A DNA stretch of 64,000 nt, from assembly GCF_025562755.1 (NCBI RefSeq), contig NZ_CP103300.1, forward strand, positions 992,001 to 1,056,000, in the 5' to 3' direction. The stretch comes from Endozoicomonas euniceicola. Its GTDB lineage: Bacteria > Pseudomonadota > Gammaproteobacteria > Pseudomonadales > Endozoicomonadaceae. A model generated the notes under the pieces. The model saw only the letters and a program-made list of their open reading frames with translations, ran no database searches and was not told the origin of the DNA. Positions 35,159 through 44,065 of the stretch are shown in pieces; the first letter of the stretch is position 1, and every line of letters begins with the position of its first letter. The position numbers and the translations under genes were made by a program.

Positions 35159-36232
35159 TCAGGCAGCCATCTTCATTTCCTGAAGTCTTGATAAAGCTAT
35201 CGAAACATCACGCTCACTGAACAACTTCTCTTTTCTGGAAGCCCACTTAGAACCTGCAGGCCATTGTTTTATTGCTTCCATGACATCATCAACCGTTCCA
35301 TTGCAGCTCTCCCTGCTGATCAGCCAGTCAACGGTTGTCAACAGCTCTAGTCCGAAAGGAGATTCAAAACCAGAAATGATCTTCGAGGCTTCCTCAAGTG
35401 CTGGCAAGTATTTTGTAGCCTTTGACTCAAGATAAGTTTGCAATTTGATTTTATATTTTTCGTTAAAGCGAATAACATCCAGCGGACTACTATCCGCTAT
35501 ACGCTTGTCACTTTTTAAATAGCTACCATCCAGATGATTCAAAACGTGCTGCAGGCGGTTAGCATAAGGGCCATAATTTTCCGGGCTGAACTGAAGCTGG
35601 AGAGGGTTTTCAAGCTGTTGTTTCTCAATCACTCTTTCAAGAACCCAGGCTAACTTTTGCACTTCCAGCAGGCTGCATTCCATACCAGGAACCCAATAGC
35701 GACGGATTAACTCGGCAATTAACGCCCTTGCAGGGGTCAGCTTTTCAGCACCTTTTGACTTGGCAATATTCTGGTATTTTGCAGTCGGCTCAAAAATAAG
35801 AATCTCTACATCGTGCAAATCTGACAGAGCCAGTTCAATCTGCTCACGAACGGCAGGCCAGGGAAGACCGCCATTGCCAGCTCCAAGGGGAGGAATGGCG
35901 ATGGACCTGACATTTTCTTCAAGAATAAAGCGTTTTAGGTCTTGCAAACCATCAACCACCCACTCCATTTTTGAGGGATAACGCCAATGCTTCTTAGTCG
36001 GAAAATTCACCACCCAGTGGGGGCCTATAAGCTCATCAGTTTTAGTGACAAACATTTTGCCAACCTGAACTTCTTTAGCCTTGCAGGCTTTGACGTACTC
36101 CTTCATGTTTTTGTCAAAGCGCTCTTTGAACATCAGGGCAATACCTTTTCCCATAACCCCGACGGTGTTAACCGTGTTAACCAGAGCTTCGGCAGGTGCG
36201 TCAAGAAGATTGCCTGTCGTGTATTTGATCAT
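35159..36232 (-). CDS. darG: DarG-type macrodomain antitoxin
   Basis: A 357-aa protein. Residues 1-150 form a macrodomain (IKYTTGNLLDAPAEALVNTV, GVMGKGIALMF and IPPLGAGNGGL line the ADP-ribose pocket). The remaining 200 residues correspond to the DarG C-terminal region that binds the toxin. In this family DarG removes ADP-ribose from thymidine in DNA and blocks DarT. ATG 36232 overlaps the darT stop (ATGA), so the pair is translationally coupled. A longer frame to 36328 exists but overlaps darT by 100 bp and is unlikely. Confidence 0.92.
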   Translation of the reverse strand: MIKYTTGNLLDAPAEALVNTVNTVGVMGKGIALMFKERFDKNMKEYVKACKAKEVQVGKMFVTKTDELIGPHWVVNFPTKKHWRYPSKMEWVVDGLQDLKRFILEENVRSIAIPPLGAGNGGLPWPAVREQIELALSDLHDVEILIFEPTAKYQNIAKSKGAEKLTPARALIAELIRRYWVPGMECSLLEVQKLAWVLERVIEKQQLENPLQLQFSPENYGPYANRLQHVLNHLDGSYLKSDKRIADSSPLDVIRFNEKYKIKLQTYLESKATKYLPALEEASKIISGFESPFGLELLTTVDWLISRESCNGTVDDVMEAIKQWPAGSKWASRKEKLFSERDVSIALSRLQEMKMAA

Positions 36233-36873
36233 TGGAAATACCACCCCGTTCGCACGTAGACTGACAACCCAAGCCCTCGCTGCTGCATAAGCTGATCTAT
36301 CTGCAATTTTAGCTCTTCGGTATAACAAACGACACCCAGCAATGCTTCTACTGGTACGTGCCGGTAAACCAAAGCCTCTGCCTGATAGCGCTCAAACTTG
36401 GCTGGATCATCCTGATCCCGCTTAAAATCACGACGTTGCAGGATTGACCAGTCCACTTTATCAAGATCAGCGAGGCCACTGTAAAAGTTTGCCCACATAT
36501 AATAAGCATGGCTATCCGTAAACAGGAATGGAAGTTCCAACTCTCGTATTCGATACAAGCTGGAAACAAGAATAACGATTTCGTCATTATCCCTTTTGGG
36601 TACGCTCCATCCTGTGTGGATATTCTGCATCATCACCGAAAAAGGGGTGAAGTAGAAGGGAACGTAATCATTCAATACTCCACCAGGTTTATCTGGAACA
36701 GGATGATTACCACGTTTATCAATCAGCTCAGGATTCCCTATATCCACCCAATCAGATGAGCGAACCGTACTGGTTCCGCAGTGCAAGCCATTATCCAGCA
36801 GCCACGGAAGGTTATTCCGGTGAGTAATTCTCCAGATCAGGGCTTTTTGAGGGTTGAGATTTTTGTAAAACAT
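36229..36873 (-). CDS. darT: DarT DNA ADP-ribosyltransferase toxin
   Basis: A 214-aa DarT (DUF4433) enzyme that attaches ADP-ribose to thymidine bases of DNA, in several systems as a phage response. Visible family features: NPQKALIWRITHRNNLPWLL at the N-terminus, VPFYFTPFSVMM, and the catalytic Glu within FERYQAEALVYRHVP. ATG 36873 matches the usual DarT start and overlaps the preceding stop as TGATG. The frame is open upstream to 37059, but that part is not DarT-like. It sits in the hsdS-orf74-darT-darG chain. Confidence 0.92.
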   Translation of the reverse strand: MFYKNLNPQKALIWRITHRNNLPWLLDNGLHCGTSTVRSSDWVDIGNPELIDKRGNHPVPDKPGGVLNDYVPFYFTPFSVMMQNIHTGWSVPKRDNDEIVILVSSLYRIRELELPFLFTDSHAYYMWANFYSGLADLDKVDWSILQRRDFKRDQDDPAKFERYQAEALVYRHVPVEALLGVVCYTEELKLQIDQLMQQRGLGLSVYVRTGWYFQ

Positions 36874-37097
36874 CAATGTCTTTTCCGTAGGAACATGCTG
36901 GTGTCTGATACCATGAGTTTTGATAAACGGTGTATGAAAAAACTCTGGCTCTGCAGGCCTAATAAAGCCTTCCTGAACCCAACCGTCAAACGGATCTCGG
37001 ACAAAAGGACAACAAACAGCGGGTAGTACGCCGACAAAAAAATCAGCGCATCGACCCACATTTTAGGTGCCAGCTCCTTTGGCTTGAGGTTGATCAT
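36873..37097 (-). CDS. Small hydrophobic protein coupled to hsdS and darT (74 aa)
   Basis: Unknown. Its ATG overlaps the hsdS stop (ATGA) and its TGA overlaps the darT ATG (TGATG), so it is locked into the operon. The N-terminus MINLKPKELAPKMWVDALIF leads into one membrane helix (about residues 14-36); the rest is basic. It could be the shortened N-terminus of a longer membrane protein, since the alternative frame also stays open. Its exact packing suggests a real gene. Confidence 0.6.
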   Translation of the reverse strand: MINLKPKELAPKMWVDALIFLSAYYPLFVVLLSEIRLTVGFRKALLGLQSQSFFIHRLSKLMVSDTSMFLRKRH

Positions 37098-38383
37098 ACC
37101 GGTACGGGCACCTTTCCGGTCAGGAGGTCTTGCATTAAGCCTTTTTTCTGAACTTCGAGCTTTTGCTTGTATTGCCGTTGAGCAGATTGTTTTGTATTTA
37201 CGGTACTGTAAATAGCATTTATTTTTTCTTGTTCAGCCATTGGGGGGACTGGTAAAAGCAAGGTTCTCAGAGCTTTGGACTGTATTGCATCCATAACCGC
37301 CCCTTGCGACTCCCTATGCAGAGCTGCTTTAACCCACGGTGCATAGTTCAATTGCCAGCAAATCAGATCAGGAATAACTTTTTCCTGATCAAAAGTCATA
37401 GTCCACAAATGCTTTGAGGATAGTGCCGCACCAATATTTTCAGGAAGTACGCAACAACGACCAACAGTTCCCATAATGGTGATAACCACATCCTTCGGGC
37501 GAACAGCATAACGTGACAACTCGTTGAATTTTTGTGATGTCACAAAACGGCGAAAGTTGTTTTCAAAATGCTCAACGAAAATATTATCAATGCCCAGCAG
37601 CGGAATACCTTCTTCTACAAGCTCATGTTTCAACAAAGCGCTACCAAATGGGCCGCTCCTCATTGGTGTTGAGACATTTACCAACAGTTTCTCTAAAGGC
37701 TGAACCTCCCACCCCTTTGGCACCCAACCAAGCTCTGTTTCCTTATACAGCTCCGGGGCTTCTTCAAAGCCTGGGCGCAGCTGGCCGGTAGCGGTATCAA
37801 TGCCACGGCTGAACAGGTCTGCCATCATGCCTTGTTTGATGGAGGTGTATTTGTCGATAAGGGACTGGGTTCGGGTAATCAGATCGTCAACTGTTGAGAG
37901 AATTTTAGCTATCTTTTTCTGTTGTTCTACTGTCGGCAAAATCAAGCCTACCTTGCCCATAACACCATTCATCAACTTTGGGTTGCCAATATATGAAACA
38001 TATCTTTTTGCAACTTGCCCCAGTTGATAACTCAAAAATTTGAGGTTTACGTTTTCACTTTTTGCCTTTAAAGTCCCACATACGTTTGTGCAGTTGAATT
38101 TCCCTATTCTGTAGAAAACAGTCCCTGCATTTTCTCCGTCCGTGGTCCATGTCACATATTCACCATCGAAATCATATGTGTCAATCATTCCCATTTGACC
38201 GTTATTTTGCGTTTGGGAAGAATAAACAGGGTAGGCACCAAGGTTATTCTTGACCTCATCCTGACTAATAACCCTACCGCGACCTAAATCACAAATTTCT
38301 TCAATTGTTACCTCTCCCCACCCAATTGGAATTTCATTGAACTGAGAAACATCTTTTAGGTTTTTTCTTCTAATATCACTCAT
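37094..38383 (-). CDS. hsdS: Type I restriction-modification specificity subunit S
   Basis: A 429-aa protein with two target-recognition domains (about residues 20-160 and 215-370) and conserved helical spacers (QQKKIAKILSTVDDLITRTQ and EQEKINAIYSTVNTKQSAQR). ATG 38383 overlaps the hsdM stop by 8 bp (ATGAGTGA); an in-frame ATG at 38407 would overlap more. It sets the DNA sequence recognised by the methylase and nuclease. Recognition sequence cannot be read from the protein. Confidence 0.93.
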   Translation of the reverse strand: MSDIRRKNLKDVSQFNEIPIGWGEVTIEEICDLGRGRVISQDEVKNNLGAYPVYSSQTQNNGQMGMIDTYDFDGEYVTWTTDGENAGTVFYRIGKFNCTNVCGTLKAKSENVNLKFLSYQLGQVAKRYVSYIGNPKLMNGVMGKVGLILPTVEQQKKIAKILSTVDDLITRTQSLIDKYTSIKQGMMADLFSRGIDTATGQLRPGFEEAPELYKETELGWVPKGWEVQPLEKLLVNVSTPMRSGPFGSALLKHELVEEGIPLLGIDNIFVEHFENNFRRFVTSQKFNELSRYAVRPKDVVITIMGTVGRCCVLPENIGAALSSKHLWTMTFDQEKVIPDLICWQLNYAPWVKAALHRESQGAVMDAIQSKALRTLLLPVPPMAEQEKINAIYSTVNTKQSAQRQYKQKLEVQKKGLMQDLLTGKVPVPV

Positions 38384-41081
38384 ACCCCAACTCCCGCATA
38401 AACCCACCCAGCAATGCCGCTTCCGTATCCCTCTGATCCAGAATATCCTTCACCGTCACCGCATACTTCCGGTGCAGGTTTTCCACAGCCTTCACCAGCG
38501 TCAACAGCACAGCACGCACATAGCCCTGATATTCAACATCCAGCTCATCCTTGAAGCGGGCTAAAATCAGCTTTCGGGCATCATCGCGGTCGATCTGTTC
38601 CCGGGCCGCTGCCAGCAGCTGATCCATTCGCTTTTCCGTTTCACGAATCTCGACTTTCAGCGCTTTGAGTTCCTGCTCCACGGCTTTATGGTTAGCCAGT
38701 TTTTCCTCTATGGTTCTGAGCTGTTCTGTCGCTGCTTCTCCCTGTGCGGCCAGGTCAGAAATGGTCTCGGCATTGGAGAGGCTGACGTTCAGCTCTCTGG
38801 CTGTGGACAGAATTAACTGATGCACCGCAAAGTTCTGCTCTTTGGTGGTCAGCCCTTTGCTGAAATCGCCTTTCTTCGTGCCTTTAGGCAGGGTGGTCGC
38901 CGCTTTCAGCTCGGTAAAGGCATCATTGATTTGCGCCTTGATGTTTTTCAGGGTCTGGCTGATGGTTGCCTTGACTTCTTTCTGGTCTGCCTTCAGTTGT
39001 TTGGCGTATTCAGAGGGTAGCACCGGATTTTCATCCGAGGGTTCGTAGTCTTCTTCGTCTGCCTGATCGATCCAGCCTTGCAGCTCATTGATTCGTCCGT
39101 TTTTCTGGTGGAGTTCTGCCACAACCTCAGCACACTGGGAGGCAAACAGGACTTCATCTGGAATCAGTTCAGCGTTCCAGCCACTGGCGGCGATGGATTT
39201 GAAGTCAGCTTCTAATCGCTTAAACCAGTTCGCCAGAGCGCCCCGAACTTTGTACTGGTTCAATAGTTTTAACGGAACCAGTGCCTGTTCAATGGAGTTC
39301 AGTGCTTCCCGACGCAAAGCAAAAACACCGTCTTCATTCTGAGTATCTCCACTCAATGCGTCATCACCAAGACGGATAAAGGCGGGCAGTTCATTGTTCC
39401 ACCATACGTCAACAGCCTGCTGAAACTGCTGATGTTTTTGATTGACAGCCGGGTGCGCTTCAACCAAAGGCTTGATGGCATCAAGGGAGCCAATGCTGCT
39501 CTGGAAGTCCTGGTAGTGGTCATCCGCTTCACGGATGGAAAAAAGACTTTCCCGAAGCCCCGGATAATCCAGCCAGAAGGCTTCGAGGCTATTGATTTCA
39601 GCCTGAGGGATGCCACCGTTCAGGTGCGCCTTTACATCATGGGGTTCAGGCGCCGGGCTGTTATCCACATAGCGACGGATATTAAGGTTGAAGTCTTCAC
39701 TTTCCAGCTCACTGACCGGAACCTGTCGTGCATACTTTGGCACTTTCCTTGTTGCTTCATCACCAGAACTCAACAAGCTGCGATAGACGCTGGTGATTTT
39801 CTCGATATCTTCAGGCCGCAGACTGTTCTGGTTTTTCCCTTCCCTGTATTCACGGTCGGCATTGATAAACAGTACAGAGTTTCGGTCTGAAGCTCCCTGT
39901 TTATTGATTACCAGCACACAGGCAGGAATGCCCGTACCGTAGAACAAACCGGAGGGCAGACCAATAACCGCTTCCAGAAGACCACTGTCAATCATGCGCT
40001 GACGACACAGTTTTTCTTCACCACCACGGAACAGCACACCATGGGGCATTACCACGGCCATTTTTCCGTTCTGTTTCAATGAAGCGACCATATGCTGCAC
40101 AAACATCAGGTCTGCTTTTTTGCCTGATTCCGGCAAAAAGGTGTGGAAGCGATCCTTAAAGCCCTGAATATCGGACTTCTTGTAGTTCTGGGAAAATGGC
40201 GGATTGGCAATCACCCGGTCAAAGGTGCGAAGCTCACCATTGGCCGTAATATGTTGCGGATTGAGCAGGGTGTCGTCGTTCTGAATATCCGCACCACCGG
40301 CTCCGTGCAGGATCATGTTCATCTTGCAGATAGACCAGGTGCCACCGTTATCTTCCTGACCAAGCAAGTGCATGTTGCGGACGTTGCCACCGGTCTCCGC
40401 CACATAGTTCCGACTCTGGATCAGCATACCGCCTGAGCCACAGGTCGGATCATAAACTTCCATGCCTTCGGTGGGTTCCAGAATTTCAACCAGCAGTCGT
40501 ACCACTTCTGCAGGCGTATAAAATTCACCGCCTTTTTTACCGGCACTGTCGGCAAAGTATTTGATCAGGTATTCATAGGCTGCGCCCAGCAGATCGGGAA
40601 ATTCAAAGTCTTCATTGGACAGGGGGATTTCATCGAAGTGCTGGATAAAATCCACCAGGGTGCTGTCCGGGATAGGCTTCTTGCCAACGGTTTTGTTGAA
40701 GTTGATGTGCTTGAGAACACCTTCCAGACCCTTGGACGTGTTTTCATCCTCAAGGGCAGACAGGGCTTTATTCAGGCCATTGCCGACATGCTCTTTCAGG
40801 TGTTTGAGGCTGGACCAGTGCGCTGCCGGTGGAACAAAGAAATCAAACTGATCTTCATCCCCCAAAAGCAGCTCAATGTCTTCTTCGTCGTGACCTTCAT
40901 TCAGCAATTCCGCTTTTTTCGCAGCGTAGTCCTTGTCAAACTGGTCGGACATTCGCTTCAGAAACAGGATGCCAAAGATAAACTCTTTGTAGTCAGACGC
41001 ATCCATCTTGCCCCGCAGAATATCGCAGGCTTTGAATAGCTTACTGGTGAGTCGGGAGAGTGTGAGTTTGTGGGTAGTCAT
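38376..41081 (-). CDS. hsdM: Type I DNA methyltransferase subunit M, long form
   Basis: A 901-aa N6-adenine methylase subunit. Motif I is at VYDPTCGSGGML, the catalytic NPPF at VIANPPFSQNYK, and GGEFYTPAEVVRLLVEIL precedes them. Many HsdM proteins have about 500 residues; this one adds about 400, rich in charged coiled coil, towards the C-terminus. It is the first gene of hsdM-hsdS-orf74-darT-darG. The 193 bp upstream should contain the operon promoter, but I find no clear elements. Confidence 0.94.
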   Translation of the reverse strand: MTTHKLTLSRLTSKLFKACDILRGKMDASDYKEFIFGILFLKRMSDQFDKDYAAKKAELLNEGHDEEDIELLLGDEDQFDFFVPPAAHWSSLKHLKEHVGNGLNKALSALEDENTSKGLEGVLKHINFNKTVGKKPIPDSTLVDFIQHFDEIPLSNEDFEFPDLLGAAYEYLIKYFADSAGKKGGEFYTPAEVVRLLVEILEPTEGMEVYDPTCGSGGMLIQSRNYVAETGGNVRNMHLLGQEDNGGTWSICKMNMILHGAGGADIQNDDTLLNPQHITANGELRTFDRVIANPPFSQNYKKSDIQGFKDRFHTFLPESGKKADLMFVQHMVASLKQNGKMAVVMPHGVLFRGGEEKLCRQRMIDSGLLEAVIGLPSGLFYGTGIPACVLVINKQGASDRNSVLFINADREYREGKNQNSLRPEDIEKITSVYRSLLSSGDEATRKVPKYARQVPVSELESEDFNLNIRRYVDNSPAPEPHDVKAHLNGGIPQAEINSLEAFWLDYPGLRESLFSIREADDHYQDFQSSIGSLDAIKPLVEAHPAVNQKHQQFQQAVDVWWNNELPAFIRLGDDALSGDTQNEDGVFALRREALNSIEQALVPLKLLNQYKVRGALANWFKRLEADFKSIAASGWNAELIPDEVLFASQCAEVVAELHQKNGRINELQGWIDQADEEDYEPSDENPVLPSEYAKQLKADQKEVKATISQTLKNIKAQINDAFTELKAATTLPKGTKKGDFSKGLTTKEQNFAVHQLILSTARELNVSLSNAETISDLAAQGEAATEQLRTIEEKLANHKAVEQELKALKVEIRETEKRMDQLLAAAREQIDRDDARKLILARFKDELDVEYQGYVRAVLLTLVKAVENLHRKYAVTVKDILDQRDTEAALLGGFMRELGYE

Positions 41082-41273
41082 AGGGTCTCGGTGCCTGCCG
41101 GTGGTTTGCCCGTCTTTTGAGCAGGAAAGGCAGGTTGATACTCAGTAATTCTTGATGGGGGGATATTACCTGTTAGCTGGGGGTTGGACTAGGGGCGTTT
41201 GAAAGTTGCCAGCTGCGAGGCTTGAAACATAACTGCAAGCACATGATTCGTTCATGCGCCTGCATAACAAACA

Positions 41274-41678
41274 TTAGTCGTTTGTATCGATAGTACTTGT
41301 TTTTTCTATAAGCTCGCTATCAATGAAACGGTCTGCTCTTCTTGATGTGTATGAGTAGAGTTTGCCGTTGTAAGCGACCATCCTTGGAACCTGATCATGG
41401 CTACCCATGAACAGGTATCCGCCATCATTATTAAGTTCGCGATACAGCATTCTGCCAAGCTCGGTGTAATTCAACTTGTCTTTCACTACAGGATAAACAT
41501 AACCATTTTTGCCTTCTCTGATCACGGCATTTCCGTTGGCATCAAGGGCTGGATCAGCATAAAAATGCACCATCCAACTATGCCCTGCAGGACTGTGCCA
41601 ACCAATATCAAAACCGACTACTGCGTTTGCTATAGGATTGGGCTGTTCAGGCTGAATCAGATCTAGCCAGTGCGTCAC
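41274..41678 (-). CDS. Unknown 134-aa protein
   Basis: Not recognised. No leader or membrane segment. Composition is ordinary, with WHSPAGHSWMVHFYADPALD in the middle and a RELNNDGGYLF segment. It starts with ATG at 41678 without a strong ribosome site and lies 193 bp upstream of hsdM on the same strand, so it might belong with the restriction operon. The IS630-type wreck next to it may have removed its promoter. Confidence 0.55.
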   Translation of the reverse strand: MTHWLDLIQPEQPNPIANAVVGFDIGWHSPAGHSWMVHFYADPALDANGNAVIREGKNGYVYPVVKDKLNYTELGRMLYRELNNDGGYLFMGSHDQVPRMVAYNGKLYSYTSRRADRFIDSELIEKTSTIDTND

Positions 41679-41726
41679 AACATAAACACCATTCGGAGCT
41701 TGATATACTATTGGTTTTTGCGCATT

Positions 41727-42646
41727 ATAAGTAACATCTGTCGTCTGGTATTATCTCCTGCTTCATAGATGAGGCAGCAATGAACAATATTGACGGACGT
41801 AAAATCTCGGATGAGGTTCGGGAACAAATACGATTTGACGCCATTAAAGACTGGCATGCAGGCATGAACCCCTCCAGCCTCGCCCGCAAATACGGAACGT
41901 CAAGAAAGACCGTCTATGAATGGATCGACCGTTATGAAACTGGTGGATGGGATGGCCTTAAAACGCGCACAGGCAAGACCGGCCCAAAGCCAAAATTATC
42001 TCCAGAGCAGCAAGAACAGCTCCATCTGCTTCTCAGAAGCAGTACTCCCGTAGACTATGGTTATCAAACCCCTCTGTGGACTTGCCAGATAGTCGCAAAG
42101 CTGATTGATCAGACATTTCAGGTTAAATATGTACCGGCCTCTGTTGCCAGACTTCTGAAGCGAATGGGATTTAGTCCACAGAAGCCTCGTTGGGGAGCAT
42201 GGCAGCAGGATCAAAAAAAATTGATGAGTGGCTGAATGTTCGTTATCCGCAGATACTCAGCCAGGCAGATGAGCAAGATGCCATTATTTTCTTTCTGGAT
42301 GAATCTACGGCTAAATCAGAGAGTCACCGTGGTCGAACGTGGGGTATCAAGGGACTCACTCCTGTCGTGAAGGCTACGGGCTAAACACACACAAGAATAT
42401 GTAGCACAGGAACCAAGGCTGTTAGGTCTTCATCTACTGCCGAGCTATTCACCAGAGCTGAATCCAGATGAGCAAGCCTGGAACTACCTTAAAGAAAAGT
42501 TGGGTAAGGCTGCCCTGAAGACAAAAGATGAATTTATAAAATTTATTCGGGGCAAGATGCGAAGTTTGCAAAAAAGTCCTGAAACAATCAAAGGATTCTT
42601 CAGGTTACATGACACCAGTTATGCTTGCAGGCAGTGTTACGTATAA
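41727..42646 (+). pseudogene. IS630-family element, broken
   Basis: The ends are similar inverted sequences next to TA (ATTATAAGTAACA at left; complement of TGTTACGTATAAT at right). The transposase is in pieces: 41780-42235 with the helix-turn-helix and linker (RKTVYEWIDRYETGGWDGL), then 42190-42384 in another frame with FFLDESTAKSESHRGRTWG, then after an internal deletion near 42385 the C-terminal part (LPSYSPELNPDEQAWNYLK). It is frameshifted and deleted, so inactive on its own. Confidence 0.88.
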
Positions 42647-42771
42647 TGTTCACAGATCAATAAATGACTAAAGTCCGTCTCTTCGGTGTATGCCAAATGA
42701 TAAACTCGTGACATAGTGCTTTAGCAATTGGCCAGACACGAATAGCTGAGGTTCAAAGCGGATGCTGTTCG

Positions 42772-43086
42772 TTAAAGTTGCTCTTCAGTATGTTCGATGG
42801 CGATTCGTTTTGCTTGCTCCTGAGTCTCTATCGCTTTCTCCTGCCAGACTTTAGGAAGATGAACACCACTTACTTCTTCCATTATTCCATCTTCAGGCAG
42901 CAGCCAGCTGGCTACAGTCAAGGCTGCATTGATTTCTGAAAAGGCGTTAACCCCAGACGTTGAAAACGGGTTTCCTGTTTGTAGCAAAGACCCTGTAAAG
43001 CCAGCTGCTGTCTGTAGTGTTGAATCACTTACCCACTGGCTACTCTGGATTTCCTTGTCAAGCTTTAACGCCTCATCCTTGGGCAT
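42772..43086 (-). CDS. Unknown 104-aa protein
   Basis: Not recognised. It begins MPKDEALKLDKEIQSSQWV, has a mildly hydrophobic Ala/Gly middle and ends in a charged helix (EKAIETQEQAKRIAIEHTEE). The frame is open a little upstream (RYL before the Met) and there is no ribosome site, so it may be the C-terminus of a truncated larger protein. It is downstream of the XRE gene on the same strand, 24 bp away. Confidence 0.4.
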   Translation of the reverse strand: MPKDEALKLDKEIQSSQWVSDSTLQTAAGFTGSLLQTGNPFSTSGVNAFSEINAALTVASWLLPEDGIMEEVSGVHLPKVWQEKAIETQEQAKRIAIEHTEEQL

Positions 43087-43110
43087 TAAATAGCGTGCCG
43101 TACCAAGGGG

Positions 43111-43425
43111 TCAGATCATACTTGTAAGAATTTTTTCCCGACGTGAATTTGAAATAGAAGACATTTCTTTAAGGACTGACGCTTGCCAGTCTTCTTCGCA
43201 ATAAAAATAACCAGTTGGCAACTCAAGAGCCTCGGACAGTCTCTTCAGCGTTGCGAAGTCGGGTGTATGCTTACCTTTCTCATATTGATTCATTCGAGAA
43301 CTTGCAGAGAATTCATCGATTCCCGCCAGGATACCTAAAGATTTTTGTGACAATCCTTTTGCAAGTCGTGCTTCCTTGAGACGCTTAGGGAGTGGGGACA
43401 GGGCTTCAGAGCTTCGGTTGCTCAT
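43111..43425 (-). CDS. XRE-family transcription regulator
   Basis: A 104-aa protein with an N-terminal helix-turn-helix (LKEARLAKGLSQKSLGILAG, then SRMNQYEKGKHTPDFATLKR), like phage Cro/C1-type regulators. The start at 43425 is inferred from the domain boundary; the frame is open to 43680 without coding character. It is divergent from an IS3-type orfA, with a palindrome in the gap. It may control genes near the element's right end. Confidence 0.85.
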   Translation of the reverse strand: MSNRSSEALSPLPKRLKEARLAKGLSQKSLGILAGIDEFSASSRMNQYEKGKHTPDFATLKRLSEALELPTGYFYCEEDWQASVLKEMSSISNSRREKILTSMI

Positions 43426-43431
43426 AGTAAT

Positions 43432-43450
43432 CTCAGCTATAAAAGCTAAG
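43432..43450. promoter_or_regulatory. Palindrome upstream of the XRE gene, candidate operator
   Basis: CTCAGCT-ATAAA-AGCTAAG has 7-bp arms with one mismatch and lies 7 bp before the start codon. Position and symmetry suit autoregulation. Confidence 0.4.
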
Positions 43451-43512
43451 ATATTCTGAGTTTTAGTTGTGATACGATACTCAGGAATCCTTAGCTCAAG
43501 TAGTGCAAAGAG

Positions 43513-43803
43513 ATGAACACCCACAAACGCAAAACTTATTCTCTGACTTTCAAGATTCAGGCCGTTGAAAGGTATCTGGAAAATGATCGAAACCTGAAGG
43601 CAACAGCCGAAGAGCTTGGCGTACACCCCGCTACCATGAAGCACTGGGTGCAAAAAGGCATTGATGGCTTGCAAAATCAAGCTACCAAACCCTCATCAAC
43701 TCAGGAGGCTGAGATAAAAAGGCTGAGAAAGGAGCTTAATCGCCTTACAGAAGAAAATGAGATCCTTATAAAGGCGGCAAGGATGTTTGCAGCTCAGTCA
43801 TAG
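43513..43803 (+). CDS. IS3-type transposase OrfA (orphan)
   Basis: A 96-aa protein with a helix-turn-helix (FKIQAVERYLENDRNLKATA, HPATMKHWVQKG) and a leucine-zipper end (EIKRLRKELNRLTEENEILI), typical of IS3-family OrfA. No OrfB with DDE residues follows; the next 260 bp hold no such gene. It is therefore a remnant or a captured DNA-binding protein. No inverted repeats were found around it. Confidence 0.75.
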   Translation: MNTHKRKTYSLTFKIQAVERYLENDRNLKATAEELGVHPATMKHWVQKGIDGLQNQATKPSSTQEAEIKRLRKELNRLTEENEILIKAARMFAAQS

Positions 43804-44042
43804 AAATTTCTGGTTAGCGCTGGGCTGCCATCAGACATCTATTTCAAATAATTGAAGTTGACGAAGAAGACCAGTGAGAAGGTATTCTACTATTGAGCAA
43901 TTATACGGGGCTCACAGCAAGAAAATTGGGCAAGAAAATTGGGGTTGGAACGACTGCCTTTTACAAAAAAAGGATTTTTTGTAAAAGGTGTGCATTGAAA
44001 AAGTGCCTCTGCACCTTGAAATCGATGTTTATAACTGAAAAA

Positions 44043-44065
44043 ACAAGATATTTTATGCCATACAA
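44043..44065 (-). repeat. Right terminal inverted repeat of the element
   Basis: The complement reads TTGTATGGCATAAAATATCT and mirrors the left end. The following bases, 44066-44071, are GGAAAA, the second copy of the 6-bp host sequence. The 260 bp before it contain no recognisable gene. Confidence 0.85.

Larger units (their letters stand above)
12501..44065 (+). mobile_element. SE/Tn6283-like integrative element carrying defence cargo
   Basis: The boundaries are exact. Host ttcA is interrupted between copies of GGAAAA (12495-12500 and 44066-44071), and the element ends are imperfect inverted repeats with core TATGGCATAAA. The left end encodes three tyrosine-recombinase-fold proteins and a small coiled-coil protein in one operon. 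Size and order fit the strand-biased circularizing integrative elements, whose conserved genes are intA, tfp, intB and srap. Cargo: a full ttcA, an ISAs1-type IS, type I restriction-modification, DarTG, Sel1-repeat proteins, an orphan immunity-type gene, IS fragments and an XRE regulator. The core operon is clearly more AT-rich than the host genes. No conjugation genes are present. The family assignment rests on gene order and recalled lengths, not on a search. Confidence 0.85.

Noticed and set aside
36232..36328. Longer start for DarG
   Set aside because: It would overlap darT by about 100 bp; the macrodomain begins at the internal Met with an ATGA overlap.
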